Below are positions 44,930-54,806 of a stretch of DNA of 64,000 nt, in pieces (the stretch's first letter is position 1; every line of letters begins with the position of its first letter). The notes under the pieces are model-generated. The model worked only from the letters and a program-made list of their open reading frames with translations. It did no database searches and had not been told where the DNA came from. The DNA lies in the NCBI GenBank assembly GCA_964495075.1, contig CAZBUJ010000014.1:19530-83529 (forward strand), given 5' to 3'. This DNA comes from JAFGJQ01 sp964495075. Its GTDB lineage: Bacteria > Planctomycetota > Phycisphaerae > UBA1845. Position numbers and translations under genes: made by a program.

Positions 44930-46036
44930 CCTGCGCCACAATGACTTGCGCGCTTCGCCTCGTCGGGGCTATCCAGCTACCATGACGCCTTGCAGACCCC
45001 GAACTGAGGCGTTGCCATGGCCGTCCTACACGTCATCGTCGCGATGATTCGAGCGTTCTTGCTGCCACGCGCCGTAATCCTCGCCGAGAACTGGGCGCTG
45101 CGCCAACAACTGGGCGTTTTGCAGCGGTCGGTGAAACGCCCACGACTGCGGCCGCGTGACCGGATCGTGTGGGTCTGGCTGTCGCGGCTCTGGGCAGGCT
45201 GGCGTGATAGCCTCTTAATCGTAAAGCCCGATACCGTAGTTCGCTGGCACCAGCGGGGCTTCAGGCTTTACTGGCGCTGGAAATCGCGGGGCAAGCGAGG
45301 CCAGCCAAAGACCGACGCCGAGATCCGCAGATTGATCCGGCGCATGTCTCGAGAGAACGCCTCTTGGGGAGCGCCTAGGATCTGCTCCGAGTTGGCGCTG
45401 CTCGGCTACACGGTGGCGGAATCGGCCGTCGCGAAGTACATGTACCGACATCGCAAACCGCCGTCACAGACGTGGCGGGCGTTCCTCGAGAATCATGTAC
45501 CCGATATAGCAGCGATCGATTTCTTCGTCGTGCAAACCGTACGATTTTAATTGCTGTACTATTCTATCGTACTGCGGCATGACCGGCGTCGTGTCGTTCA
45601 CTTCAACGTCGCGGCCCACCCGACGGCCCGCTGGACGGCCCAGCAGGTCATCGATGCCTTCCCGTTCAACGAGTCACCTCGGTTCCTGATTCGAGATCGG
45701 GATGCCATCTATGGCCACGAGTTCCGAGAACGTGTCCGCAACATGGGCATCGCGGAGGTGATCATCGCGTATCGGTCGCCCTGGCAAACGCCGTATGTGG
45801 AACGCCTGATCGGCTCGATCCGTCGAGAATGCCTGAACCTCGTGATCGTGCTCAACGAAGCGCACCTGCGCCGGATCCTGACAAGTTACTTCGCGTACTA
45901 CCACGAATCCCGCGCTCATCTCTCGCTGGAACGAAACGCTCCGGTGCCGCGTCGAGTCGAGCCCCCCTCCGAAGGAAAGGTGATCGCGATTCCCCAAGTC
46001 GGCGGCCTGCATCATCGCTACCGCCGCGCGGCTTGA
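44930..46036 (+). mobile_element. Insertion element with integrase-core transposase (interrupted)
   Basis: The left flank at ~44930-45016 recurs at 40640. The transposase follows, and the right side runs into the truncated beta-helix gene near 46040-46210. Terminal repeats were not resolved. The element has cut the redoxin gene on its left and probably the beta-helix gene on its right. Confidence 0.55.
45017..46036 (+). pseudogene. Integrase-core (IS481/IS3-like) transposase with internal TAA
   Basis: The frame begins 'MIRAFLLPRAVILAENWALR' and 'QQLGVLQRSVKRPRLRPRDR', then 'VRWHQRGFRLYWRWKSR', 'ASWGAPRICSELALLGY' and 'AAIDFFVVQTVRF', with the first catalytic Asp in AAIDFF. TAA at 45548-45550 interrupts it, and the same frame resumes 'VLRHDRRRVVHFNVAAHPTA', 'RFLIRDRDAIYG' (second Asp), 'ERLIGSIRRECLN' (Glu) and 'YYHESRAHLSL'. 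Except for the nonsense codon (and a possible short damaged stretch around it), the DDE core is complete at about 340 codons. Confidence 0.75.
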
Positions 46037-46212
46037 ACTCTCTGAGCGGCTCGTTTGCATTGGCCGTCCGAGGCGGAAGTACGCGCAACCATCTCAAGTC
46101 GGGCGACTCTCGCGCCAAGAAGCCCTCCTTCCGCACATATTCGCCGCTGTTGGCGACGAATGTGCTGGCCGGCCCTCGGCTCCACGTGTCCGTTTCTGCG
46201 AGGATGGCATTT

Positions 46213-46641
46213 TCAGGAACGACAGTTGTCCTCGAATCCGGCATCCGCTGTGTCGTCGTCCAGCAAGTCGCCGGTGAGAATCGTCTCGTGGACGCGGATG
46301 TTCCGTTCATCGGGGTTGGCCGCGCCGTGGCCGGCGTGCCCGCCCCGCACGGCCACTCCGCTGACCAAGTCGAACGTGGCGTCGCGCGGACCGTCGAGCG
46401 GGGCCGGCGTGTAGCGCCCCCCTGCGACCCGGATTTCGTCCACCGTGCCCCCCGATGCCGCGGCCGCAGCCAAGGCGTCCTGTAGATCATTGAACGCCGT
46501 CTCCCAACTCAGTCCGTCACCGCCAGCCGGGGCGTCATCGTCCACGTAAAGCGTGCTTGCGCTGACGCTCCCCGCGCCGCCGATCGCAATTGCCACCAGC
46601 CACGTGAAGGGCCTGGTTTTCGCGTCCCAAGCCTTCAACAC
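46213..46641 (-). pseudogene. Truncated N-terminus of a beta-helix/dockerin family protein
   Basis: GTG at 46641 with GGAGG just upstream. 142 residues: signal peptide (LVAIAIGGAGSVSAS) then the module opening 'TLYVDDDAPAGGDGLSWETA', 'TVDEIRVAGGRYTP' and 'TILTGDLLDDDTADAG', after which the helix repeats should begin but a stop appears. It lies 75 nt after the stop of the giant paralogue on the same strand. It is probably a tandem gene whose 3' part was removed by the adjacent transposon insertion. Confidence 0.65.
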
Positions 46642-46715
46642 CGTACCTCCGTTTGGTCACTGTCGAGGTCGTGTTCACCGGCCGCGGCTGTCGTCACGCG
46701 ACCTATGGCAAGGGT

Positions 46716-49700
46716 CTACTGCCCCGCGGGGCCGAACAACCACTGGAACACCACGAAGTCGAGCAGGTCCACGTCGCCGTCGTATTCGGCATCAAATGCC
46801 TCGCAGCCAGCGTCGTAGGGGCCCGCGTCCGGGCCGGCAAAGCAGCTGCCCCACGCGGCGTAGTCGCTGAGGTCGACCACGCCGTCGCAGTTATAATCAC
46901 CGAGGCCGTATTCATACGCACCCATGTCGATTCGCGTGCAGAGCAATCGCGGTCGGCCGTCGAGGTCGGTTTCACCCGGCTCGGGAACGATGTCCGGATC
47001 ACCAGTATTGATGCACGGCGACTCGTGCGCCTGGCGTAGATCATCGTCCGCAGTGCCCGGCTCGCCGTCGGGACCGACCGGGTCCAGGAACAATGGATCG
47101 TCACCGATATTGCCAACTCCGCCGAGGCTTCCCGTCCATCCCTGGAGGCAGGTGTAATCGATCGCAACGGTGGTCTCCGCGTCGCTGCTGATCTGTGCGA
47201 CCTCGTCCGGCATCCCGCTACTCGTGCGGTTGTCCCACAAGACACAACTGTTCATCGTGATGTCACAGGCACCGCTGTTCCGAAGGGCACCACCGCCGGC
47301 CGTCGTCGCCTCGTTGTTGGCGAACGTCGAAGCCGTAGCGGCCAGCGTGCTGTTGAGCATGTTGATCGCACCGCCGGACCACGTGTGCGCCAGGTTGCCA
47401 TTGAACAGGCAGTTGCGGAGGTCGACCGTCGAACCGTACGTGGCCCGCATGCCGCCCCCGCTCGAGCTGGAATTGCCAAGAAACACGCATTCAGACAACA
47501 GCAACGTGCTGTTGCGGCTGAGCACGCCACCCGCGTATTCGCTGGCGTGATTGTCCTCGAACAGGCAGTTGATGATCGCGAGATCGCCGCCGTCGGCATA
47601 CAGGCCTGCCCCCCGATCGTGGGGCTCGGCGCCGGTCGCGTAGCCACCGGCGATCGTAAACCCGTCGAGCACCACGCTGCCGGCGGGGTCGTTGGCGACA
47701 AGAACATGGTAGCTGTTGTCCGCCGCGAACCCGGGCTCTCCAATGTCACCACTCAACACAGTCAGGTGCGCCCGACTGTTGCGCTCATCCAACTGTGTCT
47801 CACCGCCGGCGAAACCGCCGTAGACAGCCACGCCGCCAGGCAGCCGGAACGCACGGCCCCGCACCCCGCACCCCGCATCGGGTTTGTGGACGCCCGCCCG
47901 CACCCAGATTTCCCGGACGATGCCGGGGTGGGCCAACGCGATGTTCAACGCTTCGCCGAGGTCCCGGTAGGCGTCGGCCCACGAAGACCCGTCGTTCGCG
48001 CTGGCCGCGTCGACATCCGAGTCCACGTACAGCCGTTCGGCCGGCGCCTCGCTGGACAACTGGAACTCGAAGGCCCCCATGTCCACGACAGGACCCTCCG
48101 AGCCATCTTCCGTGCTGCCACTGTCCGGCACGCCCGGATCGTCCCGGAAGCGATCGTTGTCTTCGAGATCAAGTGGAATGCGTTCGTCCGTATCCCCGTT
48201 GCCATTCAGGTCATCGGCATCCGGCGGGAGCAGGCTGTTGGCCCCCGCGTCGATGCACGGCGACATGGGCCGCAGCCGCGGGTCGCTGCCCGGGGTGAGC
48301 CCCCCCACGAACTGTGGGTCTTCTCCCGTGTTGCCGACACCGCCGAGCACCCCCGTCCAGCCCTCCACGCAGGAGAAGCGAAGGGCGTGGAACTGTCCGT
48401 CGACCTGAGCCTGTTCGACGCTCCCCTCGCCGGCCGAGTTGCCCCAGAAGATCGAGTTCGCGATGTCGAGCCGGCTGAAGTCACTGGCCCCGAAGTAGCC
48501 GCCACCTCGTTCGTCGGCATGGTTCCCCGCGAACGTACAGTTCGTCACTGTTGAGAATCCGCCCTGTAAAAGGTACAGACCGCCACCGTTTCTCCGTGAC
48601 CAGTTGTCGGCGAACAGGCAATTCACCATCGCGAATTCCGTCGGCCCGAAACCCAGAACGGCGCCGCCGGACCCGAACGCGAGGTTGTCCCGAAAGATGC
48701 AGTTGGTCACGAACAGGCTCTGGAAGCTCCCTTTCGCGTAAATCGCGCCGCCGTTTGCCGCCTGGTTCCCCCGGAAATCGCAGCCTGTCACGACGAGCGT
48801 GCCGTCCTCGTCAGCACGAACCGCGCCGCCGTGGTTCTCGGCCGAGTTGCCGTCGAACGAGCAATCGATGAGAGTGGTCGTACAAGGGCACATGATTCCG
48901 CCGCCGTCGTCAGCGGCGTGGTTGCGCGTAAACCTGCAGTGGCGGAGCACGACGCTCGCGCGGTCGATGTACATGCCGGCGCCGTCGTCCTCGGCGGCGT
49001 CCCCGTCCGCGTAGCCATCGGTGATCGTAAACCCGTCCAGGGTTGGCGCGTTGTTGTTGTCCAGCGCCGTAACCACGTGGTAGCTGTTGTCGATCGGGTC
49101 GCCGGGCACGCCGATGTCGCCGCTGAGGATCGTCGGGGCGGCCTGCCAGTCGCGGTGGTCGCGTCGCGCCTCTCCGCCACGGAAACCGCCATACAGCGCG
49201 ATGGAGTCGGCAAGGTTGAAGGTGGCCGCCCGGTCGCCGGAGCCGCGATCGGGCCGGTAGACCCCCTCCGCCACCCAGATCTCGCGCACGACCCCGCCGG
49301 ATGCCGCGGCGGCGTCCAGGGCGTCCAGGAGGTCGGCGTAGGCCAGCTCCCACGTGGACCCGTCGCCGCCCGGCGGTGCACCACCGTCCACCCGCAGGAT
49401 CGCCGCGTCGCATTCGTCGGGGACGCCGTTGCCGTCGCGATCCTCGCTCGTGCCGGACGCGATGTCGCAGTCGTCCGGGATGCTGTTCCCGTTGCAGTCC
49501 GCGCCCGTCCCGTCGCTGATCTCGCAACCGTCGGCGAGACCGTTGTCGTTGCAATCCACGAAGTACTGGGACTCGTCCGCCCCGATGTCCACCCGGCAGT
49601 GCTGCACCCGCGGTTCGCCTTCGAAATCGACGGCCACCGACGGGGGCGGATCGGGCCGGCCTCGGTCGACACAGGGCGACGCGGCGGTCAATCGGAAGTC

Positions 49701-52157
49701 GTCGCCTTCCGGGTCGACCAACGCGGGATCCTCACCCATGTTGCCTTCGCCCCCCAACTGCCCGGTCCACCCCTCCACACAGTTGTAGCGAATCTCCGTG
49801 GGGTCACCTGAGAAGGCCAGTTGTGCGCCTTCGACGTCGCCGCTCGGGACGGTGTTATTCCAGAATATGCTGTTGTGAATGAACTCATCCGAGTAGCTGT
49901 CGCTGTACAGGCCCGCACCGAGGGCCGCATACAGGTTCTCGTTTTGAACCACCGTGCAGTTGGAAATTGTGATGGCACTGCCCTCGTTCCGAATGGCTCC
50001 ACCGTAGCCCCCTTCCGCCACGTTGTTGAAGAGTACACAGTTCGTGAGTGTCAGGTGACCATCGTCAGCATTGAAGACCCCGCCGCCTGCCTCGGCCTCG
50101 TTGTCAAAAATGGCACAATTCACCAGGCTCGGGCGGCCGCCCGAAACGAAGACGCCGCCGCCTCGCTCGACCGGCGCCGGGTACGCGGCCCGGCCACCGG
50201 TGATGGAGAACCCGTCATACGTGCCCGACATCACGGCCGTCCCGGACAGAACGTGGTAGCTGTGTCCGCCGGTCCCCAAGTCGCCGCTGAGGATGGTCGG
50301 GTGGCCCTGGATATCCCGCTGGCCCCGTTCCGATTCGAACCCGGCGAAGCCGCCGTACAACGGCACGGGACTCACGAACTTGAATGTGCCGCTGCGGTCG
50401 CCAGTCCCGCGGTCGGGGTGATACGTTCCTTCGGCAACCCAGATGTCCTTCACGATTCGCGGCCACGATTGAGCGGTGGCGATCGCGTCCTGCAGATCCA
50501 CGTACGCGTCACTCCAACGGGTGCCGTCGTTCGCGCCGGTCGCGTCGACATCGACATAGAGCCGGACGGGCGGCGGGACGGTCTCGCCCTGGAACTCGTA
50601 GACGCCGATGTCCACGACCGCCGGCGTCCCGTAGCCGGCATCGGGCGAGCCGGGATCGTCGCGGATCCGCGGAGCCCCGTCGAAATCAAGCGGCAACGGC
50701 TCATCGGTATCGCCGTCCCCGTCGAGGTCGGCCCGGTCCGGGGGCATGAGGCGATTGTCGCCGGCGTCGATGCACGGGGACCCGTCGGGCGAAAGCCGGA
50801 AATCGTCGTCCTCGGTGCCGGTCACGCCGTCCGGACCCGCCGCGTTCACGAACCGGGGCAGGTATCCGACGGTGGCCACACCGGGATGATCGCCGGTCCA
50901 GCCCATAACGCAGCAGTGGTGGACGAACGGCAGCCCGAACAACCCCAGTTGCCGCTCTTCATCGTACAGCCCGGGGGTTCCATTCGCCCACAGGATGCTG
51001 TTGGCCAGCGTTACGCGCGAGCCACCAGGCCCCTCGACGCCGGCCGTGTTGCCAAACACCGTGCACTGCACGATCTCGGTACCGGAACCGTATGCGATGG
51101 CCGCCCCACCCTCGTTGCGCACCAAGACGCAGTTCGCGACCGTTGTATCGCCAAAGATGTGGATCCCGGATCCATCACGATCCGAGACATTTCGAACGAA
51201 CTTGCACCCGATGATCTGGATGTCGGTGGACACGTCCAGGCCACCGCCAGACATGTCGGCCGTGTTGCCATGGAACGTGCACTCGATCACGGCGCCCGGA
51301 CCGTACAGGTACCCGCCGCCCCCGTTGCGACAGCTGTTGTCGCTGAACACGCATCCTCGAACTCGGAAATCGGGGCCGGCCGAACAGTGAAGACCGCCCC
51401 CGTACTGACCCGCCGCGTTTCCGTCAAACTCGCAATGCTCCAGCGTAAGCTCCGTCTGGGACGCGCTCACCCCGCCACCGTCACGGGCGGCGCGGCTGGC
51501 AAGGAACTGGCATCCGGATGCCGACACGGTACTGTCCGCGCAGTCCATGGCGCCACCGGATCCATCCGCGAAGTTGGTCCAGAAGATGCAATCGTTGATG
51601 ATCAGCTCGCTATCCCGGCATAGCAGACCTCCTCCGTGCGTATTCGATGCGGTGGTGTCGGCAAAACCGCGGATCACGCGGAAGCCGTCGAGCACCGCGG
51701 CGGGGGTGACCGCATTGATCGTCACAACGTGGTAACTGTTGTCGCCTGTATTCCCGAACACAGGAGTGTCATCGCCGTTAAGGTCGCCATTGAGCCGCGA
51801 GGGATAGGCGTCGAGGTCACGCAGGTCGGGGTCGGGGGCACCGATGCCCGCATACCCGCCGAGCAGGCTCACCCCGCCGAGGAGCTGAAACGTCGCCGCA
51901 CGATCGCCCGGCGTCACCACACCCACCTCGTCCTGGTCCGGTTTGTACGTACCGGCCGCCACCCGGATCTCGTCGACGCTCGGGTCCGGGGAGGCGGTGT
52001 ACAGCGCGTCCTGCAAATACCGAAACGCCATCTCCCAACTGCCCCCGTTGCCGCCCGGCGGTGCGTCATCGTCCACGTAAAGTGTGTTCGCGCTGATGCT
52101 CCCGGTCAGGCAGAGCACGATTGCGATTGTGCTCGCTGTCGATGTTCCTACCTTCAT
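46716..52157 (-). CDS. Giant secreted four-module right-handed beta-helix protein with dockerin
   Basis: ATG at 52157 with GGGAGGT before it gives 1813 residues; the open frame to 52349 is non-coding. Signal peptide 1-22. Four modules start near residues 22, 533, 920 and 1376, each with '[LR]x-V-D...A..G..W..A..DL..A' followed by 'EIWVAEGTYxPDRG'-like strands, then parallel beta-helix turns (GGGVSASQTELTLEHC, GGGYFGASDFSRLDI). Three D-C-N...P-D-E-C-D units lie before module three (~866-915). The last ~60 residues are a dockerin (NCDGVVDLSDYAAW, DAEYDGDVDLLDFVVF). Such proteins are thought to bind or present polysaccharide at the cell surface or attach to cohesin scaffolds; no cohesin is in the window. 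No lyase active site is evident. Confidence 0.85.
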   Translation of the reverse strand: MKVGTSTASTIAIVLCLTGSISANTLYVDDDAPPGGNGGSWEMAFRYLQDALYTASPDPSVDEIRVAAGTYKPDQDEVGVVTPGDRAATFQLLGGVSLLGGYAGIGAPDPDLRDLDAYPSRLNGDLNGDDTPVFGNTGDNSYHVVTINAVTPAAVLDGFRVIRGFADTTASNTHGGGLLCRDSELIINDCIFWTNFADGSGGAMDCADSTVSASGCQFLASRAARDGGGVSASQTELTLEHCEFDGNAAGQYGGGLHCSAGPDFRVRGCVFSDNSCRNGGGGYLYGPGAVIECTFHGNTADMSGGGLDVSTDIQIIGCKFVRNVSDRDGSGIHIFGDTTVANCVLVRNEGGAAIAYGSGTEIVQCTVFGNTAGVEGPGGSRVTLANSILWANGTPGLYDEERQLGLFGLPFVHHCCVMGWTGDHPGVATVGYLPRFVNAAGPDGVTGTEDDDFRLSPDGSPCIDAGDNRLMPPDRADLDGDGDTDEPLPLDFDGAPRIRDDPGSPDAGYGTPAVVDIGVYEFQGETVPPPVRLYVDVDATGANDGTRWSDAYVDLQDAIATAQSWPRIVKDIWVAEGTYHPDRGTGDRSGTFKFVSPVPLYGGFAGFESERGQRDIQGHPTILSGDLGTGGHSYHVLSGTAVMSGTYDGFSITGGRAAYPAPVERGGGVFVSGGRPSLVNCAIFDNEAEAGGGVFNADDGHLTLTNCVLFNNVAEGGYGGAIRNEGSAITISNCTVVQNENLYAALGAGLYSDSYSDEFIHNSIFWNNTVPSGDVEGAQLAFSGDPTEIRYNCVEGWTGQLGGEGNMGEDPALVDPEGDDFRLTAASPCVDRGRPDPPPSVAVDFEGEPRVQHCRVDIGADESQYFVDCNDNGLADGCEISDGTGADCNGNSIPDDCDIASGTSEDRDGNGVPDECDAAILRVDGGAPPGGDGSTWELAYADLLDALDAAAASGGVVREIWVAEGVYRPDRGSGDRAATFNLADSIALYGGFRGGEARRDHRDWQAAPTILSGDIGVPGDPIDNSYHVVTALDNNNAPTLDGFTITDGYADGDAAEDDGAGMYIDRASVVLRHCRFTRNHAADDGGGIMCPCTTTLIDCSFDGNSAENHGGAVRADEDGTLVVTGCDFRGNQAANGGAIYAKGSFQSLFVTNCIFRDNLAFGSGGAVLGFGPTEFAMVNCLFADNWSRRNGGGLYLLQGGFSTVTNCTFAGNHADERGGGYFGASDFSRLDIANSIFWGNSAGEGSVEQAQVDGQFHALRFSCVEGWTGVLGGVGNTGEDPQFVGGLTPGSDPRLRPMSPCIDAGANSLLPPDADDLNGNGDTDERIPLDLEDNDRFRDDPGVPDSGSTEDGSEGPVVDMGAFEFQLSSEAPAERLYVDSDVDAASANDGSSWADAYRDLGEALNIALAHPGIVREIWVRAGVHKPDAGCGVRGRAFRLPGGVAVYGGFAGGETQLDERNSRAHLTVLSGDIGEPGFAADNSYHVLVANDPAGSVVLDGFTIAGGYATGAEPHDRGAGLYADGGDLAIINCLFEDNHASEYAGGVLSRNSTLLLSECVFLGNSSSSGGGMRATYGSTVDLRNCLFNGNLAHTWSGGAINMLNSTLAATASTFANNEATTAGGGALRNSGACDITMNSCVLWDNRTSSGMPDEVAQISSDAETTVAIDYTCLQGWTGSLGGVGNIGDDPLFLDPVGPDGEPGTADDDLRQAHESPCINTGDPDIVPEPGETDLDGRPRLLCTRIDMGAYEYGLGDYNCDGVVDLSDYAAWGSCFAGPDAGPYDAGCEAFDAEYDGDVDLLDFVVFQWLFGPAGQ

Positions 52158-53022
52158 TTCCAGACCTCCCGTAGGTAGCCGTCGATTCAATGCTTGGCGC
52201 TGGGCTGGATGTGCGCCCCGTCCCATAAGAGGTTCCGCACTACGGACCCTGTTGAGCGAGCCCTCAATGATGTGCCCAGCGCGTGCGTGCGGCCTGTCCC
52301 CGATCGTTTCTCCATGGTAGCAGCCCGCCGGTGATCCTAACAACATCATGGTTCCACATACGCTACGGCGAGCAAAGCACCGCTGGCCGCATTAAACGTC
52401 AGCTTTACAGACAAGAAACCAGTTCCTGCTGCGCCTGCATGGTTAACGCCCCGAAGTGGAGCTTCGCAATGCCATCCTCCCGCTTCTCACCGACGAGATC
52501 GCGGCCAAGCCACAACCCGCCCGCGATGCTGTCCGCGCCCTCGAAAGGGGATCGGAGTTCGAGCGGGTGCTTACGCTCTGCGGCGGACACCAAATACTGG
52601 ACCAGGCCAACCGGCGTCGCGCGCATCGGTTGGCAAGGCACAGGCAAATCCCGGCGATGCCGGGCCTTGCCCATGGCACCGACGTTTTTTCTGGCGCGCC
52701 GCCCACGACGTGCGACTAACGAGGCTGGCGATCGAGGCCAGGATATAGACATTAAGGTAACAAACTGGACCCCTGGGGCGATGCGGACCACGAGCAGCAG
52801 ACGTGCCGCATCCAAAGCCGGGCCGAAACGGTCGGAGTTTGAGGCTTGGACCGACCCACTGAGCGTCGCGCGGAACGCAGCGGCGCCTGCCCGGGAGGCC
52901 CGCGAACGACTCGGTCACCCCGAGAAACGGGGTCATCCGGACCTCGTCCGTCGCACCGGGCAGAGAGTGAAGATCATCGAGGCGCGGAAGCGGCTTGACG
53001 CGGCCGAGATCGGGCATTAGGC
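52158..53022. other. Region without a confident gene
   Basis: 865 nt between the giant beta-helix gene start and AbiEi. A plus-strand stretch at ~52456-52630 reads 'VELRNAILPLLTDEIAAKPQ' and 'VRALERGSEFERVLTLCGGH', which looks protein-like but has no start, no family I know, and breaks down after ~60 residues. It is possibly a gene remnant. Confidence 0.4.
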
Positions 53023-53079
53023 TTGTTTGCGAAAAGGGAAGAAATATATCCCTTTTTGAAAACGCCTTTGGATCTGAGA

Positions 53080-53874
53080 ATGGCCGCAGTAACCGTGGAG
53101 GACTGGGTCGATGCCTCGCAAGCTCGGGGAAGGTACACGTTTCTCCGCGCCGAGACGATCGGTGAAACTGGGCTCTCGGCCGAGTCCGTCAAGAAGGCCC
53201 TTCAACGACTCGCCCGCCGACAACGGGTCCTGAAGGTCAAGAACTACTTCTACGTGATTGTACCGCTTGAGTACCTCCATGCCGGCAGCCCACCTCCTTC
53301 GTGGTTCATTGACGACCTGATGAAGGCCATGGACCGGCCGTACTATGTCGGCTTGCTCACGGCGGCCGGCACCCACGGCGCCTCTCATCATCAGCCCCAG
53401 GAATTCCAAGTGATGACCGATCGACCGGTGCGTCCCCTGCAGGTCGGCCGCGCCCGGATTCGGTTTTTCACGAACAAGCGCACCGCGGACATCGCCGTGC
53501 AGAAGGTGAAAACGCCCACGGGCGCGATGCGCGTGTCCACGCCGGAAGCGACGGCCTTTGATCTGGTTCGTTTCGCCAAAGCGGCAGGCCAGATAGACAA
53601 CGTCGCGACCGTCCTGGTGGATCTGGTTCCTCTGCTGGATCCGAAGCGGCTGCTCAAGGTCGTGCGCGCCGGTGGCGACATTCCCAACGCGCAGCGCCTG
53701 GGCTACCTGCTTGAGAGGGTCCGAGGGCGACCGCAGGCGAAGGCCTTCCACGAATGGCTCAAGCGTCAATCTCCTCGCGCCGTCCCCCTTCGGCCGGGAC
53801 GGACCGCAGCTGGAGCAAAGGAGGATCGGCGCTGGTACGTGCTCGTCGGTGAGCCGGTCGAGGTGGAATCGTGA
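53080..53874 (+). CDS. abiEi: AbiEi-family antitoxin (type IV toxin-antitoxin)
   Basis: 264 residues from the ATG at 53080; an upstream TTG at 53023 is possible. The N-terminal winged helix reads 'VEDWVDASQARGRYTFLRAE' and 'LSAESVKKALQRLARRQRVL'. The C-terminal domain has 'YYVGLLTAAGTHGASHHQPQ', 'RIRFFTNKR' and 'VSTPEATAFDLVRFAKAAGQ', all standard AbiEi/COG5340 landmarks. In the family this protein represses the operon by binding inverted repeats and neutralises the AbiEii nucleotidyltransferase. Its TGA overlaps the toxin GTG (GTGA), so the two are translationally coupled. Confidence 0.88.
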   Translation: MAAVTVEDWVDASQARGRYTFLRAETIGETGLSAESVKKALQRLARRQRVLKVKNYFYVIVPLEYLHAGSPPPSWFIDDLMKAMDRPYYVGLLTAAGTHGASHHQPQEFQVMTDRPVRPLQVGRARIRFFTNKRTADIAVQKVKTPTGAMRVSTPEATAFDLVRFAKAAGQIDNVATVLVDLVPLLDPKRLLKVVRAGGDIPNAQRLGYLLERVRGRPQAKAFHEWLKRQSPRAVPLRPGRTAAGAKEDRRWYVLVGEPVEVES

Positions 53875-54764
53875 TTCCGCAAGCACACATCATGGCATGG
53901 CGCGCGGTCGTTCCTTGGAGTGACGATGCTCAGGTCGAACAAGACCTAGTGCTCTCGCGGGCAGTCGTCGAGACATTCACCGATCCGGAGCTGGCGGAGT
54001 CGCTCGCGCTTAGAGGCGGAACGGCCCTCTACAAGCTGTTCATCCAGCCGGCCAGTCGGTACTCGGAGGACATCGACTTGGTGCAGGTAGAGCCAGGAGC
54101 CATCGGCGGAGTGCTGAACGCGATCCACCGCCGTCTCGATCCCTGGCTCGGGCGGCCCAAGCGGTCGAGCGGCGAGGCCAGTGTAACGCTGACCTATCGC
54201 TTCGAATCGGAGGTACCGCCGGTCCGCCCGTTACGCTTGAAAATCGAAATCAACACGCGCGAGCACTTTGCGGTGCTGGCGTACAATCCGCTTTCGCTCC
54301 TGGTGGACAATCCCTGGTTCACCGGCGAGGCCGATGTGACTACGTACGCGCTGGACGAGCTGATGGGAACAAAGCTCCGCGCGCTGTACCAGCGGCGCAA
54401 AGGGCGCGATCTCTTTGACCTGTGGCTGTGCCTGAGCCGTGGACTGCTCGACCCGGCGCAAGTGGTGGAGTGTTTTGTGGCGCACATGAAGCACGAGGGG
54501 CGGACGATCTCGCGCGCCGAGTTCGAGCGCAATCTGTCCGAGCAGGAGAACAACCCGGCCTTTCTAGGCGATATCAGTCCCTTGCTGGCGGGGGGGTGCG
54601 CCACGACGCGAGCACGGCGATGGGGCTGGTGCGCGACAATTTCGTCAGTCGCCTGGCAGGCGAGCCCGGGCGGGGAACGTCGTCCGAGACAGACACGGAC
54701 AAGGGCAGCAACCACGCAAGGGCAAGAAGGGAAGGAAGTAACGTGCATGTCGTCAGTTCCGTAA
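53871..54764 (+). CDS. abiEii: AbiEii/AbiGii-family nucleotidyltransferase toxin with shifted C-terminus
   Basis: GTG at 53871, or ATG at 53892. The nucleotidyltransferase core is intact: G49-G50 in 'LALRGGTALYK', then 'SRYSEDIDLV' with catalytic D67 and D69, 'LRLKIEINTREH' and the Lys/Arg region 'KLRALYQRRKGRDLFDLWL'. After 'FLGDISPLLAGG' the expected ending is in the neighbouring frame (DASTAMGLVRDNFVSRLAG). The shift falls in a G7 tract at ~54590-54596, so this frame ends in ~55 unrelated Arg-rich residues. Members transfer nucleotides (often GTP-derived) to tRNA or other targets to stop growth on phage attack; here activity depends on whether the shifted tail matters. Confidence 0.85.
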   Translation: MIPQAHIMAWRAVVPWSDDAQVEQDLVLSRAVVETFTDPELAESLALRGGTALYKLFIQPASRYSEDIDLVQVEPGAIGGVLNAIHRRLDPWLGRPKRSSGEASVTLTYRFESEVPPVRPLRLKIEINTREHFAVLAYNPLSLLVDNPWFTGEADVTTYALDELMGTKLRALYQRRKGRDLFDLWLCLSRGLLDPAQVVECFVAHMKHEGRTISRAEFERNLSEQENNPAFLGDISPLLAGGCATTRARRWGWCATISSVAWQASPGGERRPRQTRTRAATTQGQEGKEVTCMSSVP

Positions 54765-54806
54765 GCGCGAGCGATCGGGCTGGCTGGCCGATTGGATGAA
54801 GAGCCG

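Noticed and set aside
52405..52815. 136-codon minus-strand frame before AbiEi
   Set aside because: No ribosome site or motif; the competing plus-strand reading looks equally protein-like, so neither can be supported.
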